64,000 nt of DNA from Aphodoplasma sp045541115 (GCA_045541115.1 JAZQIM010000002.1:55083-119082); one strand, 5' to 3'; counted from the first letter of the stretch, positions 8,028 through 16,954 are shown. Program-made: numbers and translations. The notes: generated by a model not told the origin, from the letters alone.

Positions 8028-8519
8028 ATGTATAAAGAAAGCGTAAAAGCTCAAAAGAATGCAAATGTCATTATAGTTGCAATAGTTATATTTGCGCTTG
8101 CATTTATGTGGATAGCAGATATGCTTGCCCTGCAATTTGGCATTCCGTATAGGTCGCTGTATCAGCTTTTTGCAATTGCAATTGCCGCGATAGGTGCATA
8201 CATCCTTGTGCGAAGCGTTTTGTCTGAATATGAATATGTGGTTGATGAAGATGAGTTAAGAGTTAATTTTAAGCTTGGAATCAAAGAAGAAAAGATAGTT
8301 AGTGTGCGTTTGTCGGATATAGAAGCAATATATAAAAAAGATAAGATTGAAGATAAGATTTCGTGTACAGAAAAGTACAATGCAAAAAAGTCGCTTGTGA
8401 CTGATAACGAGTATGTATGCTTTTTTACAAGAGAAGAGAAGAAATGCAAGTTAATGTTTGAGCCGAGTGATAAGATGATAGAGTTTTTAATAAAAAAAGG
8501 TATTAAGGTTGAAAAATAA
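8028..8519 (+). CDS. Small membrane protein with PH-like C-terminal domain, unknown function
   Basis: The 163-residue protein has two hydrophobic segments (about 14-33 and 43-60) followed by a charged cytosolic part. The C-terminal stretch beginning YEYVVDEDELRVNF resembles the bacterial pleckstrin-homology-like domain found behind two membrane helices in many Firmicute proteins of unknown role. The ribosome site (GGAAGTGAT) is moderate. It has its own promoter and terminator, so it is probably monocistronic. Function is not known. Confidence 0.75.
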   Translation: MYKESVKAQKNANVIIVAIVIFALAFMWIADMLALQFGIPYRSLYQLFAIAIAAIGAYILVRSVLSEYEYVVDEDELRVNFKLGIKEEKIVSVRLSDIEAIYKKDKIEDKISCTEKYNAKKSLVTDNEYVCFFTREEKKCKLMFEPSDKMIEFLIKKGIKVEK

Positions 8520-8528
8520 CGTTCAGAT

Positions 8529-8556
8529 AAGGCGGAGTAAAATCCGCTTTTTTTGT
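8529..8556 (+). terminator. Intrinsic terminator after the PH-like protein gene
   Basis: AAGGCGGA and TCCGCTTT arms (one G-U) with a short loop, followed by TTTTTTTGTTTTT. Confidence 0.75.
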
Positions 8557-8707
8557 TTTTTGCCTGTAACCACTTTTGCATAGGTGTCATATTATGATAT
8601 TACGATAATCAATTGCAAACGGCAAGTTAGACTTTATGGTTGCAATGGTTATTTTCGGGCAGATGAATTTTTGTCTGCGCAAAATGTGTGCGAAAGGAGG
8701 TTTGGCT

Positions 8708-8809
8708 ATGGGCTGCTTCTTCAATGGATGTGGCGATGATAACGGTTGCAATTGGATTCTTTGGATAATCCTTATACTAATCGTTATCTGCTGCTGCTGT
8801 AACGACTAA
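8708..8809 (+). CDS. Tiny cysteine-rich membrane peptide, 33 aa
   Basis: A strong ribosome site (GAAAGGAGG, seven bases upstream) precedes an ATG that opens a 33-codon frame. The peptide starts MGCFFNGCGDDNGCNW, continues as a single hydrophobic helix of about 12 residues (ILWIILILIVI), and ends CCCCND. Seven cysteines in 33 residues flank one membrane segment. Small Gly/Cys-rich hydrophobic peptides of this kind occur in Clostridia and some small sporulation proteins, but I cannot name a family. It lies in an otherwise gene-free region (8520-9133); the 118 bases after its stop hold nothing recognisable before the next terminator. Confidence 0.7.
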   Translation: MGCFFNGCGDDNGCNWILWIILILIVICCCCND

Positions 8810-8927
8810 TACAAAGGCGATTGTAAAAAGCAAACGAGAACATAAAAGGTCAACAGATAAAAGCTGCCTGTGCTAAAATAAATAATACATTAAGGCATGC
8901 TTTCGCACAACTCACAAAAGTCATAAA

Positions 8928-8966
8928 GCAGACCGCCGTCGCATGTTGTCGGCGGCTGTTTTTATT
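8928..8966 (+). terminator. Intrinsic terminator downstream of the cysteine-rich peptide
   Basis: CAGACCGCCG and CGGCGGCTG form GC-rich arms (one bulged A) followed by TTTTTATTATT. It lies about 120 bases after the small gene and insulates the rimP operon promoter. Confidence 0.85.
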
Positions 8967-8993
8967 ATTAAGAAGAAAAATGTAAAATTTATC

Positions 8994-9022
8994 TTGCATT
9001 ATCAAATTTTATGTGATATAAT
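8994..9022 (+). promoter_or_regulatory. Promoter for the rimP-nusA-infB operon
   Basis: TTGCAT (8994-8999) and TATAAT (9017-9022), 17-base spacer. The predicted start is near 9029, giving a leader of about 105 bases with the hairpin described next. Confidence 0.85.
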
Positions 9023-9052
9023 ACTTACAGATTATGATTGATAGCTAACGTT

Positions 9053-9081
9053 GAAAGAGTGGGACATACGCCCACTCTTTC
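9053..9081 (+). promoter_or_regulatory. Perfect hairpin in the rimP leader
   Basis: GAAAGAGTGGG and CCCACTCTTTC form an 11-base perfect stem around ACATACG. No T run follows, so it is not a standard terminator; position in the leader suggests RNA stability or attenuation control of the operon. Confidence 0.8.
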
Positions 9082-9133
9082 ATGTTTGTAATGCGGAAAT
9101 GTTATGTATTACAGTAGCGGAAAGGAGCAGTAG

Positions 9134-9595
9134 GTGTCTAAAGTAGAACAGATTGCATACGAGCTTGCATCTCCAATAGCCGAACAGATTGGGTGTGAGG
9201 TAATTGAGGCGGAGTATAAAAAGGAAGGCAGCGATTACTTTTTGAGAATATACATCGATAAAGAAACCCAAAGTGTCGGCATCGATGATTGTGAATATGT
9301 ATCGCGTGCACTTGAAGTTGAGCTTGACAAAATTGATCCGATTAAAGAGGCATATTACCTTGAGGTATGCTCGCCGGGTATCGACAGGGTGCTTAAGCGC
9401 GATAAAGATTTTGAGCGGTTTATGGGTAGTGAGGTCGATATAAAGTTTTTTGCCCAGCGTGACGGTAAGAAAGAGTTTTGTGGTGTGCTAATCGGATATG
9501 ACGGCACAAATGTCACAGTTGAGCTTGAGAATAGTGGAAAAATGACCTACGACAAAAATGATGCAGTTTATACAAGACTTGCAGTTAAATTTTAA
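9134..9595 (+). CDS. rimP: Ribosome maturation factor RimP
   Basis: RimP assists 30S subunit maturation. The 153-residue protein has the N-terminal alpha-beta domain with YFLRIYIDKE and the signature EVCSPGIDRVLKRDKDFERF, followed by the Sm-like C-terminal domain. The start is a GTG with AAAGGAGC twelve bases upstream; no better start is present. It is the first gene of the conserved rimP-nusA-ylxR-ylxQ-infB operon. Confidence 0.95.
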   Translation: MSKVEQIAYELASPIAEQIGCEVIEAEYKKEGSDYFLRIYIDKETQSVGIDDCEYVSRALEVELDKIDPIKEAYYLEVCSPGIDRVLKRDKDFERFMGSEVDIKFFAQRDGKKEFCGVLIGYDGTNVTVELENSGKMTYDKNDAVYTRLAVKF

Positions 9596-9641
9596 TATAA
9601 GATAAAAGTTACATCTATACAGAAAGGAATGGTTATAAAAA

Positions 9642-10721
9642 ATGAAAAAGAAGGCTAATGCAGTGAATAATAATCAGGAGTTAATCCTTGCGCTTGACGC
9701 TTTATGCAAGGAAAAACAAATTGCAAAAGAAGTTTTGGTGGATGCGCTTACAGCTGCGCTTGTGTCAGCGTATAAGAGAAATTTTAATTCTTCGCAAAAC
9801 GTTGCAGTAAATTTTAATGAAACAACAGGTGAGATTAAGGTTTATGCACAAAAAGAAGTTGTGACAGATGTTGAAAATCAGCTTGAACAGATTTCTCTTG
9901 ACGATGCGCGTGAAAGAGACGGCGCATACAACATCGGCGACATCGTAAATATTGAGGTTACACCGGCAAACTTCGGCAGAATTGCAGCACAGACTGCAAA
10001 ACAGGTTGTAATGCAGCGCATACGTGAGGCAGAGCGCGGCATAATATTAAACGAGTATTCTGACAAGGAAAACGATATTATCACAGGCGTAATCCAGCGC
10101 ATAGAAAAAGGCAAGGTATTTTTAGCTGTTTCAAACACAGAGGCGCTGTTGATGCCAAACGAGCAAATCCCCGGTGAAGAATATAATTTCCACGACAGAC
10201 TAAAGGTATATGTGCTCAAGGTTGAAAGTGGCTCAAGAGGAGTTCAGATTCTTGTATCGCGTGCACATTCCGGTCTTGTTAAAAAGCTCTTTGAGGCAGA
10301 AATTCCTGAAATTTCACAGGGCATAGTTGAAATCAAGGGTGTATGCCGTGAGGCAGGTTCAAGAACAAAGCTTGCGGTATATTCGAACGATGAAAACGTA
10401 GATGCACAAGGTGCATGTATAGGTGCGCAGGGACGCAGAGTACAGATTATAAGCGATGAAATCGGCGGCGAGAAAATCGACATTATAAAATGGAGTCCGG
10501 ATCCGGCACAATATATCGCGGCGAGCCTTAGCCCGTCGAGCGTTGTAAGCGTAGAGGTTGATGAGCAAAACAAATCGGCACGTGTTATCGTTCCTGATTC
10601 ACAGCTTTCACTTGCAATCGGCAAGGCAGGACAAAATGCCCGTCTTGCAGCAAAGCTTACAGGCTGGAAAATAGATATAAAAAGTGAAAGCGCAGCACAA
10701 AGTGACGGCGAGCTTTCATAA
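9642..10721 (+). CDS. nusA: Transcription termination/antitermination factor NusA
   Basis: NusA binds RNA polymerase and nascent RNA and modulates pausing and termination. At 359 residues it has the Firmicute form without the C-terminal acidic repeats of E. coli. In order: N-terminal polymerase-binding domain (about 1-125), S1 domain (about 135-200, beginning GVIQRIEKGKVFL), KH1 (about 205-280, with GACIGAQGRRVQ) and KH2 (about 285-350, with LSLAIGKAGQNARLAAKLTG). The ATG at 9642 follows GAAAGGAATGG. It lies 46 bases after rimP. Confidence 0.97.
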   Translation: MKKKANAVNNNQELILALDALCKEKQIAKEVLVDALTAALVSAYKRNFNSSQNVAVNFNETTGEIKVYAQKEVVTDVENQLEQISLDDARERDGAYNIGDIVNIEVTPANFGRIAAQTAKQVVMQRIREAERGIILNEYSDKENDIITGVIQRIEKGKVFLAVSNTEALLMPNEQIPGEEYNFHDRLKVYVLKVESGSRGVQILVSRAHSGLVKKLFEAEIPEISQGIVEIKGVCREAGSRTKLAVYSNDENVDAQGACIGAQGRRVQIISDEIGGEKIDIIKWSPDPAQYIAASLSPSSVVSVEVDEQNKSARVIVPDSQLSLAIGKAGQNARLAAKLTGWKIDIKSESAAQSDGELS

Positions 10722-10743
10722 TAAAATGCGGGCGTGATACAAT

Positions 10744-11004
10744 ATGACAAATAAGAAAAAACCCGAAAGAATGTGTGCAGTATGCAGAAGACATATGCAA
10801 AAAGATGATCTTTTGCGCATTGTTAAAAACAAAGCTGGCGAAATTTTTGTCGATACAACTTATAAGGCGGCAGGTCGTGGTGCATATATATGCAAGAATA
10901 TAGAGTGCATTGAGAGCGCGGAAAAGAAAAATGCACTTTCGCGTGCCTTTAAGATGAATGTTGATGGCGGGATATACGAGCAGATACGAAAAAATACTAA
11001 TTAA
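10744..11004 (+). CDS. rnpM: YlxR/RnpM family RNA-binding protein
   Basis: Small (86 aa) basic protein encoded between nusA and infB in Firmicutes. The family motif PERMCAVCRRHMQKDDLLRIV is visible as CAVCRRHMQKDDLLRI with its CxxC pair, then GRGAYIC and a C-terminal ALSRAFK segment. In B. subtilis the homologue binds RNase P RNA and modulates its activity; that role is transferred by homology. No strong ribosome site precedes the ATG, suggesting translation coupled to nusA 22 bases upstream. Confidence 0.92.
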   Translation: MTNKKKPERMCAVCRRHMQKDDLLRIVKNKAGEIFVDTTYKAAGRGAYICKNIECIESAEKKNALSRAFKMNVDGGIYEQIRKNTN

Positions 11005-11015
11005 GAGGTGTCGGT

Positions 11016-11339
11016 ATGGCAACAGATAAAATACTGTCGATGATAGGGCTTGCTAGACGAGCCGGAGCGGCACAGATCGGGGCGTTTTTGACGGAGCGCT
11101 CTATACGTGAGGGCAGCTGCGAACTAATAATTCTTGCAACTGATACGGCGCGCAATAATACGAAGAAGTTTTTAAATGCGTCAAAGAGCTATGAAATACC
11201 ACTGATCGTATATTCTACGAAAGAAGATATGTCACAGGCACTCGGAAAAGAAAATGTGGTTGTAGTCGGCATATCGGACAAAAACTTTGCAAAGGGCATA
11301 ACTGATAAGTACAATAAGTTATGCGAGCTAAACAAATAG
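11016..11339 (+). CDS. L7Ae-family ribosomal protein YlxQ
   Basis: The 107-residue protein has the L7Ae/L30e fold (MIGLARRAGAAQIGAFLTE, LIILATDTARNNTKKF). Members of this family bind kink-turn RNA. It starts 11 bases after ylxR behind AAGAGGTG and precedes infB by 87 bases, the standard place of ylxQ. Its exact function in Firmicutes is not established. Confidence 0.93.
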   Translation: MATDKILSMIGLARRAGAAQIGAFLTERSIREGSCELIILATDTARNNTKKFLNASKSYEIPLIVYSTKEDMSQALGKENVVVVGISDKNFAKGITDKYNKLCELNK

Positions 11340-11426
11340 TTATACAAAAATCGCATATAGGACGCAAGATGTCCTTGACATAAAAATTTTGATTGATGAG
11401 CCTATCGGCAGAACGGAGGTCATATA

Positions 11427-13760
11427 ATGTTACAAAAAATAAGAGTACATGAAGTGGCAAAAGATTTAAAACTAAAAAGCCCTGAAATTCTTGAAATGTT
11501 TGCAGAGCATGGAATCATACTCAAAAACCATATGGCAACGCTTGACGAAAAGCAGTTGAGTCTGATTTTTGAGGTTTATACACAAAAATATCAGCTTCCT
11601 GAAGGCGAGGTCGATATGTCTATTTTTGGCGACCTCATAAAAGTGGCAGAAGAGAAGAAAGAAACGCAGGAAAAGAAGGAAGATAAGGCTGCTGATAATA
11701 GTGCGCAAAAATCGCAGGAAAAGAAGGAAGATAAAAAGGAAGATAAAAAGGAAGGCGAAAGTTCAGTAAGCACTGATATTTCTGCGCGCAAAATGCGCCA
11801 TGTTGATACGCGCCAGACTGTCGTTGACCTAGAAAAGCTTGATACAGAGCGTATTGAGGCGGAGCTTGTGCCGGAGAATATAAGAGAAAACCAGGGTCCG
11901 AAAAAGCAGAAAATTAAAAAGCAGTCACAGCGCCAGCAGCAGGAGAAGAGAAGCAACTTTAAAAAGCAACAAGAGCAGATGGTGCGCGAAAAGCCAAAGC
12001 CGCAGCCGATTACTGTAAGCATTCCTGATGAAATTTCCGTTGGCGAGCTTGCAAACCGCATGAAAAAATCTGCATCGGAAATAATAAAGAAGTTAATGGT
12101 TTTAGGCGTAATGGCGTCTGTGAGCCAGATGATAGATTTTGATACGGCCTCTATCGTTGCTGATGAATTTGGCGCAAAGGTTGAGCATGAGATAGTTTTG
12201 TCCGACGAGGATATTTTGCTTAAGGAATTTGAAGAGGCAGACGATGAGAAAAACCTTGAGCCACGTTCACCGGTAGTTGTTGTAATGGGTCACGTTGACC
12301 ATGGTAAGACTTCACTTCTTGATGCTATACGTGAAACTCACGTTGCAAGCGGAGAGGCGGGCGGTATTACACAGCACATCGGTGCATACCGCGTTCATAT
12401 AAATGACCGTGATATAACATTCCTTGACACACCCGGACACGAAGCGTTTACGGCGATGCGTGCGCGTGGTGCACAGGTTACTGATATTGCAATCCTTGTA
12501 GTTGCGGCAGATGACGGAATTATGCCGCAGACTATCGAGGCAATTAACCATGCAAAAGCTGCTGAAGTAAGCATTATTGTAGCTATAAACAAGATAGATA
12601 AAGAAGGAGCTAACCCGGACAGAGTAAAGCAGGAGATGACAGAGTATGGCATCGTGCCTGAAGAATGGGGCGGCGATACGATATTTGTTGAAGTTTCAGC
12701 AAAGCAGAGAACGAATATAGACGGCTTATTAGAAATGGTACTTTTGACTGCAGATGTGTTAGAGCTTACTGCAAATCCGAACCGTCATGCAAAAGGTACT
12801 GTTATTGAGGCGCGTCTTGACCGTGCTCGTGGACCAATTGCAACTGTACTTGTAGCAAATGGTACGCTCAAAACAGGTGATATCATAGTTGCAGGTAAAA
12901 CAACAGGTAAGGTTCGTGCGATGGTAGATGACCGCGGCAACACTGTAAGAAGTGCGGGACCGTCTGTTCCGGTTGAGATATTAGGTCTTTCCGAAACACC
13001 TGATGGCGGCGATATATTCTATGCTGTTGAAGATGAAAAGAGAGCAAGAGCCGTTGTTGAAGCACGTAAGTTCACTGAAAAAGAAGAACATTTCAATGCA
13101 AGAAAAGTTATTTCACTTGACAATTTGTTTGACCAGATTCACGAAGGCGAAGTGAAGGAACTTAAGGTTATAGTAAAGGCCGATGTACAAGGTTCTGTTG
13201 AGGCGGTGCGTCAGTCGCTCGAGAAGCTCTCAAATGATGAAGTAAGAGTAAGAACTATTCATGGCGGCGTTGGTGCTGTCAACGAAACTGACGTTATGCT
13301 TGCATCGGCATCGAATGCAATCATTGTAGGCTTTAACGTAAGACCTGATACGGTTGCACGTGGAGCTTATGAGCGTGGCGACGTAGATATAAGATTATAC
13401 CGCGTTATTTATGATGCGATAGAAGAAATTGAAGCAGCTATGAAGGGTATGCTCGATCCGAAATATAAGGAGAGCGTAATCGGTCACGCTGAAGTAAGAC
13501 AGACATTTAAGGTGTCCGGCGTAGGCACAATTGCCGGCGGATATGTTACTGACGGTAAAATTGCGCGTAATGCACAGGTTCGTGTTGTACGTGACGGTAT
13601 AGTATTTCATGAGGGCGTGCTCAACAGCCTTAAGCGCTTTAAAGACGATGCAAAAGAGGTAATGAGCGGCTACGAATGTGGTATAGGAATTGAGAAATTT
13701 AACGATATTAAAGATGGCGACGTTATTGAGTGCTTCATTATGGAGGAAATTAAACAGTAA
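11427..13760 (+). CDS. infB: Translation initiation factor IF-2
   Basis: IF-2 is the GTPase that brings fMet-tRNA to the 30S subunit and promotes subunit joining. The 777-residue protein has an N-terminal helical domain (about 1-60, MLQKIRVHEVAKDLKLKS), a low-complexity Lys/Glu linker with repeated Lys-Lys-Glu-Asp (about 70-170), a second IF2_N domain (about 195-245), and the GTPase domain with GHVDHGKT, DTPGHE, NKID and SAK. Domains II to IV follow, ending with the fMet-binding C2 region (QVRVVRDGIVFHEG). CGGAGGTC lies ahead of the ATG. All catalytic motifs are present. Confidence 0.98.
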   Translation: MLQKIRVHEVAKDLKLKSPEILEMFAEHGIILKNHMATLDEKQLSLIFEVYTQKYQLPEGEVDMSIFGDLIKVAEEKKETQEKKEDKAADNSAQKSQEKKEDKKEDKKEGESSVSTDISARKMRHVDTRQTVVDLEKLDTERIEAELVPENIRENQGPKKQKIKKQSQRQQQEKRSNFKKQQEQMVREKPKPQPITVSIPDEISVGELANRMKKSASEIIKKLMVLGVMASVSQMIDFDTASIVADEFGAKVEHEIVLSDEDILLKEFEEADDEKNLEPRSPVVVVMGHVDHGKTSLLDAIRETHVASGEAGGITQHIGAYRVHINDRDITFLDTPGHEAFTAMRARGAQVTDIAILVVAADDGIMPQTIEAINHAKAAEVSIIVAINKIDKEGANPDRVKQEMTEYGIVPEEWGGDTIFVEVSAKQRTNIDGLLEMVLLTADVLELTANPNRHAKGTVIEARLDRARGPIATVLVANGTLKTGDIIVAGKTTGKVRAMVDDRGNTVRSAGPSVPVEILGLSETPDGGDIFYAVEDEKRARAVVEARKFTEKEEHFNARKVISLDNLFDQIHEGEVKELKVIVKADVQGSVEAVRQSLEKLSNDEVRVRTIHGGVGAVNETDVMLASASNAIIVGFNVRPDTVARGAYERGDVDIRLYRVIYDAIEEIEAAMKGMLDPKYKESVIGHAEVRQTFKVSGVGTIAGGYVTDGKIARNAQVRVVRDGIVFHEGVLNSLKRFKDDAKEVMSGYECGIGIEKFNDIKDGDVIECFIMEEIKQ

Positions 13761-13825
13761 TTGTTGCAAAAGAGAAATTGGCGCAATATTTTTGCGCTGA
13801 TTTTTCTGTAGAATGGAGAAATATT

Positions 13826-14173
13826 ATGGCACAAAACAGAATTAACAAAATAAATGAAGAACTTATGCGTACTATAAGTACGATTATACGCGAACTTAAG
13901 GATAGTCGTATACCGCTTATGACAAGCGTTGTATATGTGTCTGCGACGAGTGATTTGCGTTATGCAAAGGTGCGTGTGAGCGTTATGGGCGATGATAATG
14001 TAAAGAAAAAAGCTCTCGAGGGATTAAAAGCTGCGGCAGGATATATCCGTCGCGAGATAGGAAAGCGTATGCAGATACGCTATACGCCGGAGCTGATTTT
14101 TGAGCTTGACACATCGATTGAATACGGCGCAAACATCAATAAAATTTTACACGAGGTTTTAGGCGATGAATAA
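13826..14173 (+). CDS. rbfA: 30S ribosome-binding factor RbfA
   Basis: RbfA is a KH-type protein needed for late 16S rRNA maturation. The start at 13826 has GGAGAA six bases upstream and gives MAQNRINKINEELMRTIS, matching family starts, whereas the frame extends 16 codons further upstream without a ribosome site. The motif RYAKVRVSVMGDD and the end RYTPELIFELDTSIEYGANI are typical. It is 115 residues. Its last bases overlap the start of the next gene by 8. Confidence 0.95.
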   Translation: MAQNRINKINEELMRTISTIIRELKDSRIPLMTSVVYVSATSDLRYAKVRVSVMGDDNVKKKALEGLKAAAGYIRREIGKRMQIRYTPELIFELDTSIEYGANINKILHEVLGDE

Positions 14174-15134
14174 TGAAGCTGTAAGTTCAATTATTTCGGC
14201 AATAAAAAAATACGACACATTTGCAATAGCGGCGCACACAAATCCTGATGCGGACGCTATCGGCTCATGCTATGCTATGGCGCATGTATTAAAGGCTATG
14301 GGCAAAAAGGCTGATGTGTATGTAGAAGAGAAACTCCCAAAAGTTCTTGCGTTCTTGCCCGGCAAAAGTCTTGTGTATGAAAAGGCATCAGACTATGATG
14401 TATGTCTTTGTATTGATTGCGGTGATATTGGCCGTGTCGGTGTGCGCAAGCCGCTTATCGATTCGTCAAAACTTAGCATAAACGTTGACCATCACTATGC
14501 GAACACAAATTATGCGGATATAAATTTAGTTGTTTCGCAGGCGAGCTCGGCAGGAGAGATTTGCTATGATTTAATTAAAGAGCTTGGGGTAGATATTGAT
14601 ATGGACTGTGCAATCTGTCTGTATAGCGCGATATGTGCCGATACGGGCGGATTTAAATTCTCAAACACCACGCCTGACACAATGAGAAAGGCTGCCGATT
14701 TGCTCGAGAAAAAAATTGATGCAGCAAAAATAACCAGGCTTTTGTTTGACACGGAAAGTATCGAGCAAATGCGCCTTAAGGGCGAAATATCGAGTAAGGT
14801 CGAGATTTATTGCGATGGCGTTGTTGCGGTAGCTTATCTTACTAAACAAATGCTTGAAAAGTATGATTTAAACGAGAAGGACGTAGACAATATCTGCGAT
14901 ATTGCCCGCCGCATAGAAGGTGTGGAGGTTGCAATTTCTGTCAAGGAATGCGCTTCTTCGATTAAGATAAGCCTTCGCTCAAATGAATATATTGACGTCT
15001 CGAAAATTGCCGAGAAATTTGGTGGCGGCGGTCATGTGAGAGCATCGGGGCTTATGCTTGAGTGTGACTTTGATACGGCAAAGAAAAAGATTGTTGATGA
15101 GGTTATAAAAACTGTAAAGGAATATAGACGATGA
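14166..15134 (+). CDS. nrnA: DHH-family phosphoesterase, NrnA-like oligoribonuclease/pAp phosphatase
   Basis: NrnA degrades very short RNAs and dephosphorylates 3'-phosphoadenosine 5'-phosphate. The 322-residue protein has the DHH domain (AAHTNPDADAIGS with the metal-binding His and Asp residues, CIDCGD, NVDHHYANT) and a C-terminal DHHA1 domain with KFGGGGHVRASG. It starts inside the 3' end of rbfA and its stop overlaps truB by 4 bases (ATGA), so it is a tightly coupled member of the infB operon, the usual location in Firmicutes. Confidence 0.94.
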   Translation: MNNEAVSSIISAIKKYDTFAIAAHTNPDADAIGSCYAMAHVLKAMGKKADVYVEEKLPKVLAFLPGKSLVYEKASDYDVCLCIDCGDIGRVGVRKPLIDSSKLSINVDHHYANTNYADINLVVSQASSAGEICYDLIKELGVDIDMDCAICLYSAICADTGGFKFSNTTPDTMRKAADLLEKKIDAAKITRLLFDTESIEQMRLKGEISSKVEIYCDGVVAVAYLTKQMLEKYDLNEKDVDNICDIARRIEGVEVAISVKECASSIKISLRSNEYIDVSKIAEKFGGGGHVRASGLMLECDFDTAKKKIVDEVIKTVKEYRR

Positions 15135-16009
15135 ATGGTGTAATCGTGCTTAATAAGCCAAAAGGAAAAACCTCGCATGACATGGTATATGCGTGCAGAA
15201 GGTTGTTTAAATTACGACGTGTGGGACATACGGGAACGCTCGATCCGAATGCGACGGGTGTCTTGCCGATATGCATAGGTAATGCAACAAAGGCAGCAGG
15301 CTATATTACAGATTCAAAAAAAAGGTACACGGCGCAGCTTATTTTAGGTGCAAAAACAAATACGCTCGATTCTTCGGGCAAGGTTATAAAAACGGCATGT
15401 GCAGAAATTACGAAAGAGCAGCTCTATGATGCATGCAAAAAATTTGTCGGCGATATAGAGCAGATTCCACCGATGTATTCTGCGATAAAAATTGACGGAA
15501 AAAAGCTTTATGAGCTTGCACGTGAAGGAAAAAGCGTAGAGCGCAAGCCACGAAGCGTTACTATCTACTCGATTGACATAGATAAAGTTGACCTTGAAAA
15601 TAACAGCGCAACTTTGACGGTTGAATGTTCGAAAGGCACATACATACGAACGCTTTGTGACGATATAGGAGAGTATCTTGGATGCTATGCTCATATGGGC
15701 GAGCTTACAAGAACGTATAGTGGCGGCTTTGATATATCAAAAAGCTACACGATAGATGAGCTTGAGAAAATGAGTGATGAAGGTAATCTTTTGAGCGCAC
15801 TTATAAAAACAGATGAAGTCTTTTCGGATTATGAAGCTGTTGTGCTTGATGAAAATGAAACAAAAAAAGTCAAAAACGGTGTTGCGCTTGTGAAAAAACA
15901 ACTCATAGACGGCAGGCTTTACCGTGTTTACGATTATGAAAAAAACTTTTTGTGCATCTCAAAACAAATTGCGGACAAGCTGACGATGCAGACGTCATTT
16001 TGGACATAA
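15131..16009 (+). CDS. truB: tRNA pseudouridine-55 synthase TruB
   Basis: TruB forms pseudouridine 55 in the T-loop of tRNAs. The 292-residue protein has the start GVIVLNKPKGKTSHDMV, the catalytic loop GHTGTLDPNATGVLPI with its Asp nucleophile, the PPMYSAIKIDGKKLYELAREG motif and CSKGTYIRTLCDDIG. The ATGA overlap with nrnA indicates translational coupling. The C-terminal region is a small PUA-like domain. Confidence 0.96.
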   Translation: MNGVIVLNKPKGKTSHDMVYACRRLFKLRRVGHTGTLDPNATGVLPICIGNATKAAGYITDSKKRYTAQLILGAKTNTLDSSGKVIKTACAEITKEQLYDACKKFVGDIEQIPPMYSAIKIDGKKLYELAREGKSVERKPRSVTIYSIDIDKVDLENNSATLTVECSKGTYIRTLCDDIGEYLGCYAHMGELTRTYSGGFDISKSYTIDELEKMSDEGNLLSALIKTDEVFSDYEAVVLDENETKKVKNGVALVKKQLIDGRLYRVYDYEKNFLCISKQIADKLTMQTSFWT

Positions 16010-16042
16010 ACAGGCTTTAATACAGTTATCGGCGGTGCAAAC

Positions 16043-16954
16043 ATGAAGGTATATACAAACGGACAATTTAATAAAGATGGTGGCTGCGTGCTTGCGCTCG
16101 GCAGCTTTGACGCGCTTCACAGAGCACATATAAAACTTATTGATACGGCTGTATGTGAAGCAAAAAAGCGCGCTGTTAAATCGGGTGTACATATGTTTTT
16201 TGGGCGGATTGAGAATGTAATTTTTCCAAACGCCAATCATAAAAGCATTTATACAGATAAAATGCGCATGGATTTTGCAGAGCAAACGGGCGTTGATTTT
16301 GCATATTTTGAATCGTTTGACGAAGAATTTATGAATATTGAGCCGTTTGATTTTGCAAAAATGTTAAAAGAAAAATTTGGCGCTGCATGTGTTGTGGCAG
16401 GTTATGATTATACATTTGGACGAAAAGGCGCGGCGGATGTTTTAGAGCTTGAAAAATTCGGCAAAATTTTAGGCTTTGATGTAGTTGTTATAGATGCGAT
16501 TAAATACGAAGGCGAGCTTGTGAGCTCATCTAAAATAAGAGAGTATATAAAAAATGGCGATATAGAATCGGCAAACGCACTTCTTGGGCGTGATTATTCG
16601 CTTTGTGCAAATGTCGTTTCAGACAGAGGCGTCGGACGAAAGATGGGAGTGCCAACTGCGAATTTGTCTGTGCCAGGTGAGATTTTGCTTGCTAAAAACG
16701 GCGTATACGGCGGGTATACAGTTATAGATGGAAAAAAATATGTATGTGTGATAAATATTGGCATAAGACCTACGTTTGAACTTGAAAACATTTGCGTCGA
16801 AGTGCATATAATAGATTTTGATAAGGATATTTATGGCAGGGAGTTGTGCGTTTATTTTAAGGAGCGTATACGTGACGAAAAAAAATTTGCCACAAAAGAG
16901 CAATTAACCTTGCAAATTTTAGACGATATTGACAAAGCTAGAAAATATTTTTGA
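16043..16954 (+). CDS. ribF: Bifunctional riboflavin kinase/FAD synthetase RibF
   Basis: RibF makes FMN from riboflavin and then FAD. The 303-residue protein has an N-terminal adenylyltransferase domain (about 1-165, ALGSFDALHRAHIKLI, GYDYTFGRKG, SSKIREYI) and a C-terminal flavokinase domain (about 170-300, GRKMGVPTANL, NGVYGGY). The usual nucleotide motif of the first domain is His-x-Gly-His; here it reads HRAH with the Gly replaced by Ala and the preceding Gly-Val by Ala-Leu. The kinase motif PTAN is intact. Ribosome site is weak (TCGGCGG). It closes the rimP-infB-truB operon 33 bases after truB. Confidence 0.93.
   Translation: MKVYTNGQFNKDGGCVLALGSFDALHRAHIKLIDTAVCEAKKRAVKSGVHMFFGRIENVIFPNANHKSIYTDKMRMDFAEQTGVDFAYFESFDEEFMNIEPFDFAKMLKEKFGAACVVAGYDYTFGRKGAADVLELEKFGKILGFDVVVIDAIKYEGELVSSSKIREYIKNGDIESANALLGRDYSLCANVVSDRGVGRKMGVPTANLSVPGEILLAKNGVYGGYTVIDGKKYVCVINIGIRPTFELENICVEVHIIDFDKDIYGRELCVYFKERIRDEKKFATKEQLTLQILDDIDKARKYF

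Noticed and set aside
10244..10750. Minus-strand open frame opposite nusA
   Set aside because: Shadow of the NusA KH domains, no start signal.
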